A DNA stretch of 16,638 nucleotides from Chitinophagaceae bacterium. GTDB lineage: Bacteria > Bacteroidota > Bacteroidia > Chitinophagales > Chitinophagaceae. Within the stretch, counting starts at the first letter, position 1; every line of letters begins with the position of its first letter. The notes below the pieces were generated by a model, which was not told the DNA's origin, did no database searches, and was given only the letters and a program-made list of their open reading frames with translations. The DNA lies in assembly GCA_023251335.1 (NCBI GenBank), contig JAHEZA010000008.1:1-16638 (forward strand), written 5' to 3'. Positions 1-7,562 of this stretch are shown here, piece after piece. The position numbers and the translations under genes were made by a program.

Positions 1-882
1 TGTCGTCTGGAATCCTGCAAAAATAGTCGGTAAAAACATGATGGCCTGTGCAAAAATGATAGGCATTACCCCTGCAGCATTCACTTTCAATGGAAGAAAT
101 TGTCTTGCTCCGCCGAATTGCCTGTTGCCCACAATTTGTTTAGCATAGTTTACCGGTACTTTTCTAACGCCCTGCACCAATACGATTAATCCGAGGATAA
201 CCGCAATAAAAGCGGCTATTTCAATAAGGAATATCAACAAGCCACCGCCACCATGCGTTTGCTTAGCGGTGAATTCCTGCATGAATGATTGTGGAAGACG
301 GGCCAGAATTCCAATCATAATAATTAATGAAGTACCGTTTCCTAAACCCTTATCAGTAATCTTTTCACCGAGCCACATTACAAACATAGTTCCTGCGGTA
401 AGAAGGAAAACAGTAGAAACCCAGAAGAAAGGTTTGTAAGCCTCCAACAAAGCACCCTGGCTGGAAGATTCCAAAAATCCAATGTAAGCTGCTGCCTGGA
501 AGGCGGTAACAATAACGGTGAGGTAACGCGTCCACTGGTTTATTTTTTTCTGGCCGCTTTCGCCTTCTTTCTGGATCTTCTGAATTTGCGGCACCAACAC
601 AGTCACGAGCTGCATAAAGATAGATGCAGAAATGTAAGGCATGATACCCAACGCAAAAATAGATGCTTTTGCAAAGGCACCACCTACAAACGCGTCTAAA
701 AGACCAAGCATCCCACCTTGCGCGCTGTTGGCCAGGTTAGAGAGTTTATTAGGATCTATTCCGGGAAGAACAATGTAAGAACCTACCCTGTAAACCAAAA
801 TGAGCGACAAAGTAACTATGATTTTACTCCTTAGTTCCTCTATCGTCCAGATGTTTTTAAGTGTTGTGATGAATTTCTTCAC
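1..882 (-). CDS. secY: Protein translocase subunit SecY (N-terminal 294 residues, 3' part beyond window)
   Basis: SecY is the channel subunit of the SecYEG translocon in the inner membrane. The reading frame runs without a stop from 882 to the left edge. It starts with GTG and encodes VKKFITTLKNIWTIEELRSK, the usual cytoplasmic N-terminus of Bacteroidota SecY. Strongly hydrophobic stretches follow, with family signatures such as GIMPYISASI, GNGTSLIIMIGI and GVMPIIFAQAI. About two thirds of a usual protein of roughly 450 residues is present. I chose the GTG because it gives the family's normal N-terminus and no ATG lies in frame nearby. It is the last visible gene of the ribosomal operon, 57 bases after rplO, and that gap holds a perfect inverted repeat. 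Confidence 0.95.
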   Translation of the reverse strand, partial: MKKFITTLKNIWTIEELRSKIIVTLSLILVYRVGSYIVLPGIDPNKLSNLANSAQGGMLGLLDAFVGGAFAKASIFALGIMPYISASIFMQLVTVLVPQIQKIQKEGESGQKKINQWTRYLTVIVTAFQAAAYIGFLESSSQGALLEAYKPFFWVSTVFLLTAGTMFVMWLGEKITDKGLGNGTSLIIMIGILARLPQSFMQEFTAKQTHGGGGLLIFLIEIAAFIAVILGLIVLVQGVRKVPVNYAKQIVGNRQFGGARQFLPLKVNAAGVMPIIFAQAIMFLPTIFAGFQTT

Positions 883-901
883 AGAATTATAATGATTTAA
901 T

Positions 902-931
902 TATTTGCAATTATGATTCGGATTGCAAATA
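902..931 (-). promoter_or_regulatory. Perfect 10-bp inverted repeat in the rplO-secY gap
   Basis: TATTTGCAAT at 902-911 and ATTGCAAATA at 922-931 are exact reverse complements around a 10-base loop. In the transcript this is a hairpin about 20 bases before the secY GTG start. It has no U-tract of the intrinsic-terminator kind and the stem is AT-rich, so an operator, an RNA processing site or a translational element for secY are all possible. The symmetry is seen directly; the function is not known. Confidence 0.5.
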
Positions 932-939
932 TCAATTAA

Positions 940-1389
940 TTATTTTATTATTTCTATAGAACCTCCGGCAGCTTCAATAGCTCCCTTTGCCTTTTCACTT
1001 ACGGCATTTACCTTAAAAGCAAGTTTTGCCTTTAATACACCATTGCCTAAAATCTTTACCCTATCATATTGGCTGATGAGATTATTGATATAAAGATTTT
1101 CGGGAGTGAATTCTGTAATTTCGTGCTTCTCTAATAACTGGTCAATCTGACCGAGATTAAACACTTTATATTCGATGCGATTTGCATTTTTGAATCCTCT
1201 TTTTGGAATTCTCCTCTGAATTGGCATCTGACCACCTTCGTGGGCCATTTTAATTTTGTAACCCGCGCGGCTTTGTCCACCTTTGTTACCTTTTGTAGAG
1301 GTTCCACCTTTACCGGATGCCTCACCACGGCCTAATCTTTTTACTTTGTGTGTAGCGCCTTTTGCAGGTCTTAAATTTTGAATTTGCAT
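940..1389 (-). CDS. rplO: 50S ribosomal protein L15 (uL15)
   Basis: uL15 joins the large subunit and contacts 23S rRNA with a long basic N-terminal arm. The 149 residues are the normal length. The arm is visible at about residues 8 to 60, rich in Gly, Lys and Arg (GRGEASGKGG, then GNKGGQSRAGYK), followed by the globular domain ending in AAGGSIEIIK. The ATG at 1389 gives the standard MQIQNLRPAKGATHK start. It lies between rpmD and secY as in the canonical spc cluster. Confidence 0.98.
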   Translation of the reverse strand: MQIQNLRPAKGATHKVKRLGRGEASGKGGTSTKGNKGGQSRAGYKIKMAHEGGQMPIQRRIPKRGFKNANRIEYKVFNLGQIDQLLEKHEITEFTPENLYINNLISQYDRVKILGNGVLKAKLAFKVNAVSEKAKGAIEAAGGSIEIIK

Positions 1390-1459
1390 TGTACTTTTTT
1401 TGAACTTAACGCCCCAGGTACCCGGAGCTCGCTGTTATTTAAATTAAAAGAAGAACCAG

Positions 1460-1642
1460 TTAAGCCAGTTCCTCTACTTTTACTAAATGATCTACTTTTT
1501 TTACCATACCCAAAATCTGTGGCGTAGCTTCTACTTCTTTTGAAGCGTGCATTTTCTTAAGCCCCAACGCCTTCAAGGTAAGCTTTTGGCGTTCCGAACG
1601 GTCAATGCCACTTTTAACTTGCGTAATTTTTATTTTTTTCAT
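1460..1642 (-). CDS. rpmD: 50S ribosomal protein L30 (uL30)
   Basis: A 60-residue protein with the short ferredoxin-like fold of uL30. The pattern is IKITQVKSGIDRSERQK, then LGLKKMHASKEV, then a conserved GMVKKVDHLVKV end. Bacterial uL30 is typically about 60 residues, so it is complete. It follows rpsE after 18 bases, as in other spc clusters, and is followed by a 70-base gap to rplO. Some bacteria lack this gene; here it is present and intact. Confidence 0.96.
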   Translation of the reverse strand: MKKIKITQVKSGIDRSERQKLTLKALGLKKMHASKEVEATPQILGMVKKVDHLVKVEELA

Positions 1643-1660
1643 AATTCTAAATTGAAAGTC

Positions 1661-2179
1661 CTATCCGTTAAACACTTTTTTTAAAGAAAGATTTCTTGTT
1701 TTAGCTACTGAAGCAGGCTCTCTTAACATAGCCAAAGCTTTTACCGTGGCTTTTACCACATTATGAGGATTAGCCGATCCAAGAGATTTTGCCAATACGT
1801 CTGTAATGCCGGCACTTTCCAAAACAGCCCTCATACTTCCTCCTGCAATTACACCAGTACCCTGAGCGGCAGGCTTAATAAGCACTTTTGCAGCTCCGTC
1901 TTTGCACCATTGCTCGTGGGGAATAGTGCCATGTAACAAAGGAATCTTGATAAGATTCTTTTTGGCATCATCTATACCTTTTAAAATTGCTTCCTGAACT
2001 TCCTTCGCTTTTCCAAGGCCGTGCCCTACTACCCCATTTTCATTACCCACCACCACGATCGCTGAAAAGCTAAATGCTCTTCCGCCTTTGGTTGTTTTTA
2101 CTACACGGTTGATGGATACCACTTTCTCTTTCAATTCAAGATCAGCGCCTTTAATTCTTTGTGTATTTGATTTCAACAT
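1661..2179 (-). CDS. rpsE: 30S ribosomal protein S5 (uS5)
   Basis: uS5 sits at the mRNA entry and decoding region of the small subunit and affects accuracy. The 172 residues show the N-terminal double-stranded-RNA-binding-like domain (residues about 15 to 80, with [20 protein letters not shown] and [13 protein letters not shown]) and the C-terminal domain with [21 protein letters not shown] and [12 protein letters not shown]. These motifs are diagnostic. Length is normal and there are no breaks. It is separated from rplR by 54 bases and from rpmD by 18. Confidence 0.98.
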   Translation of the reverse strand: MLKSNTQRIKGADLELKEKVVSINRVVKTTKGGRAFSFSAIVVVGNENGVVGHGLGKAKEVQEAILKGIDDAKKNLIKIPLLHGTIPHEQWCKDGAAKVLIKPAAQGTGVIAGGSMRAVLESAGITDVLAKSLGSANPHNVVKATVKALAMLREPASVAKTRNLSLKKVFNG

Positions 2180-2233
2180 TATAACTGTTTATAATTTTTA
2201 TTATTTAAACGTAAGTTCATTCGCCCTTTATCT

Positions 2234-2587
2234 TTAAAATACCAAGCCACCTTCCCTGGCGCCTTCAGCCACTGCTTTTATGCGTCCATGATACAAATAA
2301 CCACCGCGATCAAACACTACGTTTTTGATACCGAGCTCCTGTGATTTTCTTGCTATGGCTTCGCCCACCATTTTACTGGTATCTACTTTATTTCCCTTTT
2401 GCGCTGCTATATCTTTCTGACGAGACGAGGCTGAGGCAATGGTTGTCCCATTGGCGTCATCAATTAGCTGAACATAAATATCTTTATTGCTTCTAAAAAC
2501 ACTAAGGCGTGGTTTTGCAGGTGAGCCACTTATCTTCTTGCGAATGCGGAACCTTATCTTTTGACGTGCGCTTACTTTTGAGTTCAT
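2234..2587 (-). CDS. rplR: 50S ribosomal protein L18 (uL18)
   Basis: uL18 binds 5S rRNA in the central protuberance with uL5. The 117-residue product has the basic N-terminus (RQKIRFRIRKKISG), the PRLSVFRSNKDIYVQLIDD strand region and the conserved end VFDRGGYLYHGRIKAVAEG followed by AREGGL. Length is typical. The preceding 114-base gap after rplF is one of the longest in the operon. It contains two small hairpins and a possible 11-codon leader ending one base before this ATG. Confidence 0.98.
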   Translation of the reverse strand: MNSKVSARQKIRFRIRKKISGSPAKPRLSVFRSNKDIYVQLIDDANGTTIASASSRQKDIAAQKGNKVDTSKMVGEAIARKSQELGIKNVVFDRGGYLYHGRIKAVAEGAREGGLVF

Positions 2588-2604
2588 TTTATTCTATTTT
2601 ATAT

Positions 2605-2662
2605 CTCCGATACTGCCGGAGCATTATTTTTATTATTTGATTCAGAACGATGCCTGAATAAA
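2605..2662 (-). promoter_or_regulatory. Two small hairpins in the rplF-rplR gap
   Basis: CTCCG at 2605-2609 pairs with CGGAG at 2617-2621 around a 7-base loop. ATTCAG at 2641-2646 can pair with CTGAAT after an 8-base loop. Neither is followed by a T-tract in the direction of transcription, so they do not look like terminators. Either could affect access to the rplR start or mark an RNA processing site. Stems this short may arise by chance. Confidence 0.25.
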
Positions 2663-2701
2663 AATTCTGATTATTTGTTTGTTTACTAACTAAACTGCTA
2701 A

Positions 2702-3256
2702 TTATTTACCAGCGGCTTTACCAGCTTTTCTTCTTAATATTTCGCCTTCAAATTTCACACCTTTTCCTTTGTAAGGCTCAGGTTTGCGCAAGCTCCTGAT
2801 CTTTGCCGCTACCTGTCCAACTAATTGCTTGTCGGCACTGGTAAGAATTACTTTAGGATTTTTACCTTTTTCCTGGGCAGTAGCTACGGTTAGCTCTTTA
2901 GGAATTTCAACAACGATATTGTGAGAATAGCCTAAAGACAGATCAAGCAGGTTTCCCTGGTTGGCAGCTTTAAATCCCACCCCTACTAATTCGAGTGTTT
3001 TTGTGTATCCCTCGGAAACGCCAATTACCATATTATTTACCAGCGAACGGTATAAGCCATGCATTGCTTTGTGACGTATCTGATCAGTGGGACGCATCAA
3101 TTCGACCTTATCGTCCTTTACCTCCACCTTAATATCCGGATCAATGGCCTGTTTTAACTCGCCCTTTGGACCTTTTACCGTGATCACGTTATCTGGACCA
3201 ACATTAACAGTTACACCCTTCGCGATTTTTACTGGATTTTTTCCTATTCTAGACAT
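2702..3256 (-). CDS. rplF: 50S ribosomal protein L6 (uL6)
   Basis: uL6 lies near the GTPase-associated region of the large subunit and consists of two similar domains. The 184 residues begin MSRIGKNPVKIAKGVTVNV and carry VKGPKGEL in domain one. Domain two holds GVGFKAANQGNLLDLSLGYS and ends with IRSLRKPEPYKGKGVKFEG, the classic uL6 signature, plus a short basic tail. Length is normal. Its upstream gap contains the 28-codon ORF described at 3330-3416. Confidence 0.98.
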   Translation of the reverse strand: MSRIGKNPVKIAKGVTVNVGPDNVITVKGPKGELKQAIDPDIKVEVKDDKVELMRPTDQIRHKAMHGLYRSLVNNMVIGVSEGYTKTLELVGVGFKAANQGNLLDLSLGYSHNIVVEIPKELTVATAQEKGKNPKVILTSADKQLVGQVAAKIRSLRKPEPYKGKGVKFEGEILRRKAGKAAGK

Positions 3257-3329
3257 AGCCGGTTTTAATTTTTAGTTTTTATTCTGGTAGTGTTCAGCCA
3301 CGACTAAGGCTTAATTATCTGACCAATAT

Positions 3330-3416
3330 TTATTTTTTATTCGAACTTCTTATTACAAATCTTATGGCAAAAAACAGAACAATGAAAGTTATAATTCCGC
3401 CAACGACTGTATTCAT
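3330..3416 (-). CDS. Putative 28-residue single-helix membrane micro-protein between rpsH and rplF
   Basis: An ATG at 3416 opens a 28-codon frame ending in TAA at 3330, seven bases after the last base of the rpsH stop. The product starts MNTVVGGIITFIVLFFAIR. Residues 4 to 18 are unbroken hydrophobic or small, followed by R19, R23, K27 and K28, which predicts one membrane helix with its C-terminus in the cytoplasm. The frame is the same as rpsH, so the region reads stop-TTT-GAA-ATG. It could be translated by re-initiation after uS8 or, less likely, by stop readthrough that adds a membrane tail to uS8. T-rich DNA can yield hydrophobic frames by chance, so reality depends on conservation. The tight placement and basic C-terminus favour a real gene. 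Confidence 0.5.
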   Translation of the reverse strand: MNTVVGGIITFIVLFFAIRFVIRSSNKK

Positions 3417-3422
3417 TTCAAA

Positions 3423-3821
3423 TTAATATACATTACACAATACTTCTCCACCCACATTTTGCGCTTTTGCTTCTTTATCTGTCATAACGCCTTTTGAGGT
3501 AGAGATGATAGAAATTCCGAGCCCGTTTTTAACTCTTTTGAAATCCTGCGGTTTTGAGTAAGTGCGTAAGCCCGGCCTGCTCACTCTTTCGAGGCTCTGT
3601 ATAGCCGGAGTTTTTGATTGAGGATCGTACTTTAATGCTATTTTTATAACACCTTGTTTAGCATCATCTTCAAATTTATATTTTAAAATATAACCTTGAG
3701 TGTATAGAATTTCAGTGATACGCTTCTTTAAGTTGCTGGCCGGAATTTCCACGAGTCTGTGGCTGGCCATTTGTGCGTTGCGCACTCTTGTTAAATAATC
3801 TGCAATAGGATCAGTAACCAT
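3423..3821 (-). CDS. rpsH: 30S ribosomal protein S8 (uS8)
   Basis: uS8 binds the central domain of 16S rRNA early in small-subunit assembly, and in E. coli it represses the spc operon. The 132 residues begin MVTDPIADYLTRVRNA and end with the conserved C-terminal region containing LGISIISTSKGVMTDKEAK and GGEVLCNVY. Both are diagnostic and the length is normal. It follows rpsN after 89 bases that hold a duplicated 13-mer. A second short frame begins just after its stop. Confidence 0.98.
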   Translation of the reverse strand: MVTDPIADYLTRVRNAQMASHRLVEIPASNLKKRITEILYTQGYILKYKFEDDAKQGVIKIALKYDPQSKTPAIQSLERVSRPGLRTYSKPQDFKRVKNGLGISIISTSKGVMTDKEAKAQNVGGEVLCNVY

Positions 3822-3869
3822 TGTTTATTTTTCGTTTTTACTTTTATTAATTACAATGCGATATCCAGT

Positions 3870-3904
3870 CTTCAGCTTTCAGTCTGTTCGCCTTCAGCTT
3901 TCAG
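3870..3904. repeat. Duplicated 13-mer CTTCAGCTTTCAG in the rpsN-rpsH gap
   Basis: CTTCAGCTTTCAG occurs at 3870-3882 and again exactly at 3892-3904, giving a 22-base period. Each copy contains a TTCAGC/TTTCAG heptamer-like pattern. The sequence is unlike the AT-rich spacers elsewhere in the operon. I have the impression that such 'CAGCTTTCAGC' tracts recur in intergenic DNA of related Bacteroidota, but that is memory and not shown here. Confidence 0.6.
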
Positions 3905-3910
3905 CCCTTT

Positions 3911-4180
3911 CTACCAGCTTGCCTTTTTCACACCCGGGATTTTGCCCTCCAATGCCATATCCCGGAATATATTCCTGGAAATACCAAAATGCCTTAGGTA
4001 TCCTCTTGGACGGCCCGTAAGCTGGCATCTGTTCTTTAACCGCACAGGAGAAGCATTCTTTGGAAGAAGATCCAATCCCCGATAGTCACCGGCATCTTTT
4101 AACGCTTTTCTTTTTTCGGCATATTTCTCTACCATTTTTTCGCGTTTCCGCTGCCGTGCTTTTATTGACTCTTTAGCCAT
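3911..4180 (-). CDS. rpsN: 30S ribosomal protein S14, zinc-independent form (uS14)
   Basis: uS14 is a head protein of the small subunit next to uS3 and uS10. The 89 residues match the long zinc-independent form. Only one Cys is present ([20 protein letters not shown]), so the four-Cys zinc ribbon of the short form is absent. The C-terminus [18 protein letters not shown] is the standard ending. It follows rplE by 34 bases, its usual spc-cluster position. Confidence 0.98.
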   Translation of the reverse strand: MAKESIKARQRKREKMVEKYAEKRKALKDAGDYRGLDLLPKNASPVRLKNRCQLTGRPRGYLRHFGISRNIFRDMALEGKIPGVKKASW

Positions 4181-4214
4181 AGATCTATTTTTTTACCCTG
4201 AGTTTAACCCAGCG

Positions 4215-4781
4215 TTATTTTTTTACATTTTTAAAAGGCATCCCCAATTCTTTCAGTAATTCAAATGCTTCTTCGTTGGTGTTTGCTGTTGTCACAAAAG
4301 TGATATCAAGACCGGTAATTTTATTTACTTTATCAATATCTATTTCGGGGAAAATGATTTGTTCAGTAACGCCCAATGTATAATTCCCCCGACCGTCAAA
4401 AGATTTATCATTTATCCCTTTAAAATCGCGTACACGCGGTAAAGAAACAGAAACCAGCCTGTCAAGAAACTCATACATATTTACGCCACGTAATGTAACC
4501 TTTGCCCCTATCGGCATATTTTTACGCAACTTAAAATTAGAAATATCTTTCTTAGACATGGTAGCAACGGCCTTTTGACCAGTAACAGTGGTTAACTCAT
4601 CAATCGCTACGTCAATTAATTTTTTGTCCGCAACAGCTCCATTAACGCCGCGGTTGATACAAACTTTTGTAAGCCTTGGGGCTTGCATTACCGTTTTGTA
4701 AGCAAACTTTTTCATCAATGCAGGTACCACTTCCTTTTTGTACTTATCTGCCAGTCTCGGAGTATATTTTTCAGTGCTCAT
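4215..4781 (-). CDS. rplE: 50S ribosomal protein L5 (uL5)
   Basis: uL5 binds 5S rRNA and contacts the P-site tRNA through the central protuberance. The 188 residues include [16 protein letters not shown] near residue 33, the [19 protein letters not shown] segment, and [19 protein letters not shown] near the C-terminus, all typical. Its ATG shares one base with the rplX stop (TAATG), a strong sign of translational coupling. Length is normal. Confidence 0.98.
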   Translation of the reverse strand: MSTEKYTPRLADKYKKEVVPALMKKFAYKTVMQAPRLTKVCINRGVNGAVADKKLIDVAIDELTTVTGQKAVATMSKKDISNFKLRKNMPIGAKVTLRGVNMYEFLDRLVSVSLPRVRDFKGINDKSFDGRGNYTLGVTEQIIFPEIDIDKVNKITGLDITFVTTANTNEEAFELLKELGMPFKNVKK

Positions 4782-5119
4782 TATTTAATTACCTCCCCTG
4801 ATTTTTTTGCTGTTCTTATTAATTTTCCGTCTTCTCTTGTTCTGGTGATCTTAGAATGAGAATGAGATTTAGCATCCCAAAGCATTACATTAGAAATAGC
4901 GATCGGCGCTTCTACTTTCATGATACCACCTTTTGTATTTTGGGCTGAAGGCTTTGTATGTTTGGTAACAATATTAGCCCCTTCTACCAATACGCGATTC
5001 TTTTCGGTTATTACTTCCAATACCTTGCGTGGCTTCTTAAGATTCTTGTCGTCCCCTGCAATAATTACAACGGAATCGCCTTTTTTTATGTTGAACTTCG
5101 GTTTAAATCTGGTCTTCAT
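4781..5119 (-). CDS. rplX: 50S ribosomal protein L24 (uL24)
   Basis: uL24 starts 50S assembly by binding the 5' end of 23S rRNA. The N-terminal KOW motif is visible as [15 protein letters not shown] followed by [19 protein letters not shown]. The later [16 protein letters not shown] segment is also typical. The frame extends three codons upstream to a TTG at 5128, but the ATG at 5119 gives [15 protein letters not shown] and a 112-residue protein, the better start. A promoter-like box and hairpin lie just upstream, and the stop overlaps the rplE start. Confidence 0.97.
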   Translation of the reverse strand: MKTRFKPKFNIKKGDSVVIIAGDDKNLKKPRKVLEVITEKNRVLVEGANIVTKHTKPSAQNTKGGIMKVEAPIAISNVMLWDAKSHSHSKITRTREDGKLIRTAKKSGEVIK

Positions 5120-5159
5120 TTTTGACAACTATTTGTCTTGATTAATTACTTATTAAATA

Positions 5160-5186
5160 CCCTATTTTTTTAGGGGTGCAAAGATA
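5160..5186 (-). promoter_or_regulatory. Internal promoter-like -7 box and hairpin before rplX
   Basis: On the minus strand the rplN-rplX gap contains TATCTTTG (5179-5186), an exact match to the Bacteroidota -7 consensus TAnnTTTG, followed by CACCCC as in the rpsJ promoter's CACTCCC. A convincing TTG at the correct -33 distance is not seen, so promoter activity is uncertain. Just downstream, CCCTA and TAGGG (5160-5164 and 5171-5175) form a 5-bp stem with a six-base loop. The pair could be an internal promoter with a structured 5' end, giving extra transcription of rplX and the genes after it. Confidence 0.4.
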
Positions 5187-5196
5187 CAATTTATAA

Positions 5197-5565
5197 TTAC
5201 AATACTTCTGGTGCAAGTGAAATGATTTTCATATATCCCTTGTCGCGCAATTCGCGTGCTACCGGCCCAAAAATCCTGGTTCCTCTTGGTTCGTCTGCTG
5301 CGTTTAAAAGAACCACCGCATTGTCGTCAAAACGGATATAAGAACCATCTTTACGACGAAGCTTATTTTTGGTACGCACAATTACGGCTTTGCTTACAGT
5401 TCCTTTTTTTATTCCGCCGGCAGGTATAGCATCTTTTACAGTTACCACTATCTTATCCCCGACATGCGCATAATCCTGGCCAGAGTTTCCCAAAACTCTT
5501 ATGCATAGCACTTCCTTTGCTCCGCTGTTGTCTGCTACATTTAACCTGCTTTCTTGCTGTATCAT
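5197..5565 (-). CDS. rplN: 50S ribosomal protein L14 (uL14)
   Basis: uL14 lies at the subunit interface and forms bridges with 16S rRNA. The 122 residues start [19 protein letters not shown] and include [13 protein letters not shown] and [26 protein letters not shown], the family signature. Length is standard. It is separated by 137 bases from rpsQ upstream and 77 from the rplX ATG downstream. These are two of the looser joints in the operon and both carry non-coding oddities. Confidence 0.98.
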   Translation of the reverse strand: MIQQESRLNVADNSGAKEVLCIRVLGNSGQDYAHVGDKIVVTVKDAIPAGGIKKGTVSKAVIVRTKNKLRRKDGSYIRFDDNAVVLLNAADEPRGTRIFGPVARELRDKGYMKIISLAPEVL

Positions 5566-5584
5566 TTTCTTTTCGCTTTGAACT

Positions 5585-5604
5585 CTTAGCTATGAGCTAT
5601 GAGC
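5585..5604. repeat. AGCTATG tandem heptamer in the rpsQ-rplN gap
   Basis: The plus strand reads TTAGCTATGAGCTATGAGC, two full AGCTATG units plus a partial third. It lies in the 137-base gap between rpsQ and rplN. The composition differs from the surrounding AT-rich spacer. I see no gene or hairpin that explains it. It resembles short tandem intergenic repeats I associate with Bacteroidota genomes, from memory only. Confidence 0.55.
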
Positions 5605-5702
5605 AATTATATTTAATTATTTTTTGATCCCCGAACTTTCAGTCTGCACCGATTTAGGTCCAGGCCGTGTCCCTACAACTATCAGTAGTTCAATGCTGGC
5701 AA

Positions 5703-5960
5703 CTATTTTACTTTTTCAACAATTTCTACCAATCTCCAGCGCTTTGTTTTACTCAATGGTTTTGTTTCCATTATTTTTACAAGATCCCCAATGCTGCATT
5801 CGTTCTTTTCATCATGAGCATGAAAGCCGGTAGTTTTTTTCACAAACTTACCATAGAGAGGATGCTTCACTCTTCTTTCTACTTTCACGGTGATTGATTT
5901 ATCCATCTTATTGCTGGATACCACACCAACCCTTACTTTTCTTAAATTTCTTTCAGACAT
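5703..5960 (-). CDS. rpsQ: 30S ribosomal protein S17 (uS17)
   Basis: uS17 is a primary 16S rRNA binder of the small-subunit body with an OB fold. The 85 residues show [20 protein letters not shown], then [15 protein letters not shown], then the conserved [20 protein letters not shown]. These are clear uS17 signatures. It starts 11 bases after rpmC. The 137-base gap after its stop is unusually long for this operon. Confidence 0.98.
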   Translation of the reverse strand: MSERNLRKVRVGVVSSNKMDKSITVKVERRVKHPLYGKFVKKTTGFHAHDEKNECSIGDLVKIMETKPLSKTKRWRLVEIVEKVK

Positions 5961-5971
5961 TTTTTTATTTT

Positions 5972-6187
5972 TTAGGATTTAGCACCTAATTGTTTTTTTC
6001 TTAATTCAGTTTTTACGCGTGCCAGGTCCTTCCGTACATCCCTTATTGACATAGGATTTTCAAGAGGAGAAACTGCGTGAGCAAATTTTAATTTCTTTAT
6101 CCTCAGTTCATCTTCTTCTATTCTTCCTTTCAGGTCCTGCTCGCTCATGCCTTTTAAGCTATTCACGAAATCGTTTCTGTTTGACAT
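5972..6187 (-). CDS. rpmC: 50S ribosomal protein L29 (uL29)
   Basis: uL29 is a small two-helix protein near the peptide exit of the large subunit, where SRP and trigger factor dock. The 71 residues form two predicted helices ([21 protein letters not shown] and [20 protein letters not shown]), joined by the short [11 protein letters not shown] linker typical of the family. Length is normal. It lies between rplP (47 bases) and rpsQ (11 bases) as expected. Confidence 0.96.
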   Translation of the reverse strand: MSNRNDFVNSLKGMSEQDLKGRIEEDELRIKKLKFAHAVSPLENPMSIRDVRKDLARVKTELRKKQLGAKS

Positions 6188-6234
6188 TTAATTGATTTTT
6201 TATTTATCTAATCCGATAATCAACCATTGGCTAA

Positions 6235-6654
6235 TTAACCTACATAATCCCTGCTGACAACAAATTTTGTTTGAATGGGAAGTTTCTGAGCTGCAAGTGC
6301 AAAAGCTTCTTTGGCTACCTGAAGTGGAACACCATCCGCTTCAAATATGATTCTTCCCGGCTGAACCACAGCGGCAAAGTATTCAGGGTTACCTTTACCT
6401 TTACCCATCCTCACTTCTGCAGGTTTTTTAGTGACTGCTTTATCCGGAAAAATCCTGATCCATACATTTCCTTCACGCTTCATGTGGCGGGTTAAAGCCT
6501 GGCGTGCAGATTCTATCTGCCTGTTGGTCAACCATACGGAATCCAGGGATTTCAACCCAAAGGTTCCAAATGCAATGGTATCGCCTCTTTTTGTTTCGCC
6601 CTTCATACGGCCTTTCTGCATCTTTCTATGCTTCGTTCTTTTTGGCTGTAACAT
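6235..6654 (-). CDS. rplP: 50S ribosomal protein L16 (uL16)
   Basis: uL16 sits near the A site and helps position tRNA in the peptidyl transferase centre. The 139 residues begin [19 protein letters not shown] and include [19 protein letters not shown], then [20 protein letters not shown], diagnostic for uL16. Length is normal. It lies 85 bases after rpsC and 47 before rpmC. Confidence 0.98.
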   Translation of the reverse strand: MLQPKRTKHRKMQKGRMKGETKRGDTIAFGTFGLKSLDSVWLTNRQIESARQALTRHMKREGNVWIRIFPDKAVTKKPAEVRMGKGKGNPEYFAAVVQPGRIIFEADGVPLQVAKEAFALAAQKLPIQTKFVVSRDYVG

Positions 6655-6739
6655 AATTGTTGTTATTTGTTTGTTTACTGCACTATTTTAACGGTGCTTT
6701 AAACGCTTACTTAAATATTTTAATTCGCTGAATTTACTG

Positions 6740-7552
6740 TTATCTTCTTCCGCCTCTTCCTCCTCTATCTCCACCACCTCTTCTGTCTCCTCCTCTATCC
6801 CCGCCACCTCTCCTGTCTCCGCGATCTCCGCCTCTTCTATCTGCAAATCCTCCTCTTCTGTCGCCATGACCGTCGTGCTCGCTCTTTCCACCGGCAATGA
6901 TATTCGGATTCAAATCCCTTTTTGCCAATACTTCACCTTTACAAATCCACACTTTGATCCCGATTTTTCCATAAACAGTTTGTGCAAAAATGCTTGCATA
7001 ATCAATATCCATACGGAATGTATGTAATGGAGTGCGGCCTTGTTTTATTTCTTCGCTGCGCGCAATTTCTGCGCCACCCAGGCGGCCACCTACTCTCACT
7101 TTTATTCCTTCTGCACCCATTCTTAGCGCAGACGCTATGGACATTTTAATTGCTCTCTTATAATTAATACGATTTTCAATTTGTTTTGCAATGGTGTCAG
7201 CTACAATTGCAGCATCTAATTCAGGCCTGCGTATTTCAAGAATATTTATCTGAACATCTTCTTTACCTGTCAGTTTTTTCAACTCTTCTTTAATACGATC
7301 CACTTCTCCTCCACCCTTTCCAATGATAATTCCCGGCTTCGACGTATGAATAGTGACAATCAATTTATTTAGCGTACGCTCAATCACTATTTTCGCGATA
7401 CCGCCTTTGTTGATACGGGCGTTCAGGTAGACCCTGATTTTGTCGTCTTCAATCAATTTCTTACCATAATCTTTTGGATTCGCAAACCAGTTACTATCCC
7501 ATCCACGGATGATTCCTAACCTTGCTCCAATCGGATTTACTTTTTGACCCAT
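6740..7552 (-). CDS. rpsC: 30S ribosomal protein S3 (uS3) with a C-terminal RGG-type tail
   Basis: uS3 forms part of the mRNA entry tunnel and has helicase activity there with uS4 and uS5. The KH domain is clear, with its [11 protein letters not shown] loop near residues 74 to 84. The C-terminal domain has [16 protein letters not shown] and the [14 protein letters not shown] segment. The body ends near residue 220. Residues 221 to 270 form a low-complexity extension of repeated DRRGG/DRGG units, ending GGRGGRR. Total length of 270 is well above the roughly 230 of E. coli. RGG tails usually bind RNA, so the extension may touch mRNA or rRNA at the entry side. The gene ends in a strongly purine-rich coding strand, which is a candidate for repeat-length variation. 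Confidence 0.97.
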   Translation of the reverse strand: MGQKVNPIGARLGIIRGWDSNWFANPKDYGKKLIEDDKIRVYLNARINKGGIAKIVIERTLNKLIVTIHTSKPGIIIGKGGGEVDRIKEELKKLTGKEDVQINILEIRRPELDAAIVADTIAKQIENRINYKRAIKMSIASALRMGAEGIKVRVGGRLGGAEIARSEEIKQGRTPLHTFRMDIDYASIFAQTVYGKIGIKVWICKGEVLAKRDLNPNIIAGGKSEHDGHGDRRGGFADRRGGDRGDRRGGGDRGGDRRGGGDRGGRGGRR

Positions 7553-7562
7553 TATTCGGTTT

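Noticed and set aside
1410..1435. GGTACCCGGAGCTC resembling cloning-vector polylinker sites in the rpmD-rplO gap
   Set aside because: Only two hexamer sites in an order unlike common polylinkers, with native sequence on both sides; probably chance.
5613..5702. Open frame continuing after rpsQ in another frame
   Set aside because: It has no ATG start, no recognisable protein features, and is within chance length for a 137-base gap.
6688..6897. Glu-rich 69-codon frame across the end of rpsC
   Set aside because: It is the shifted-frame reading of the purine-rich RGG repeat of rpsC.
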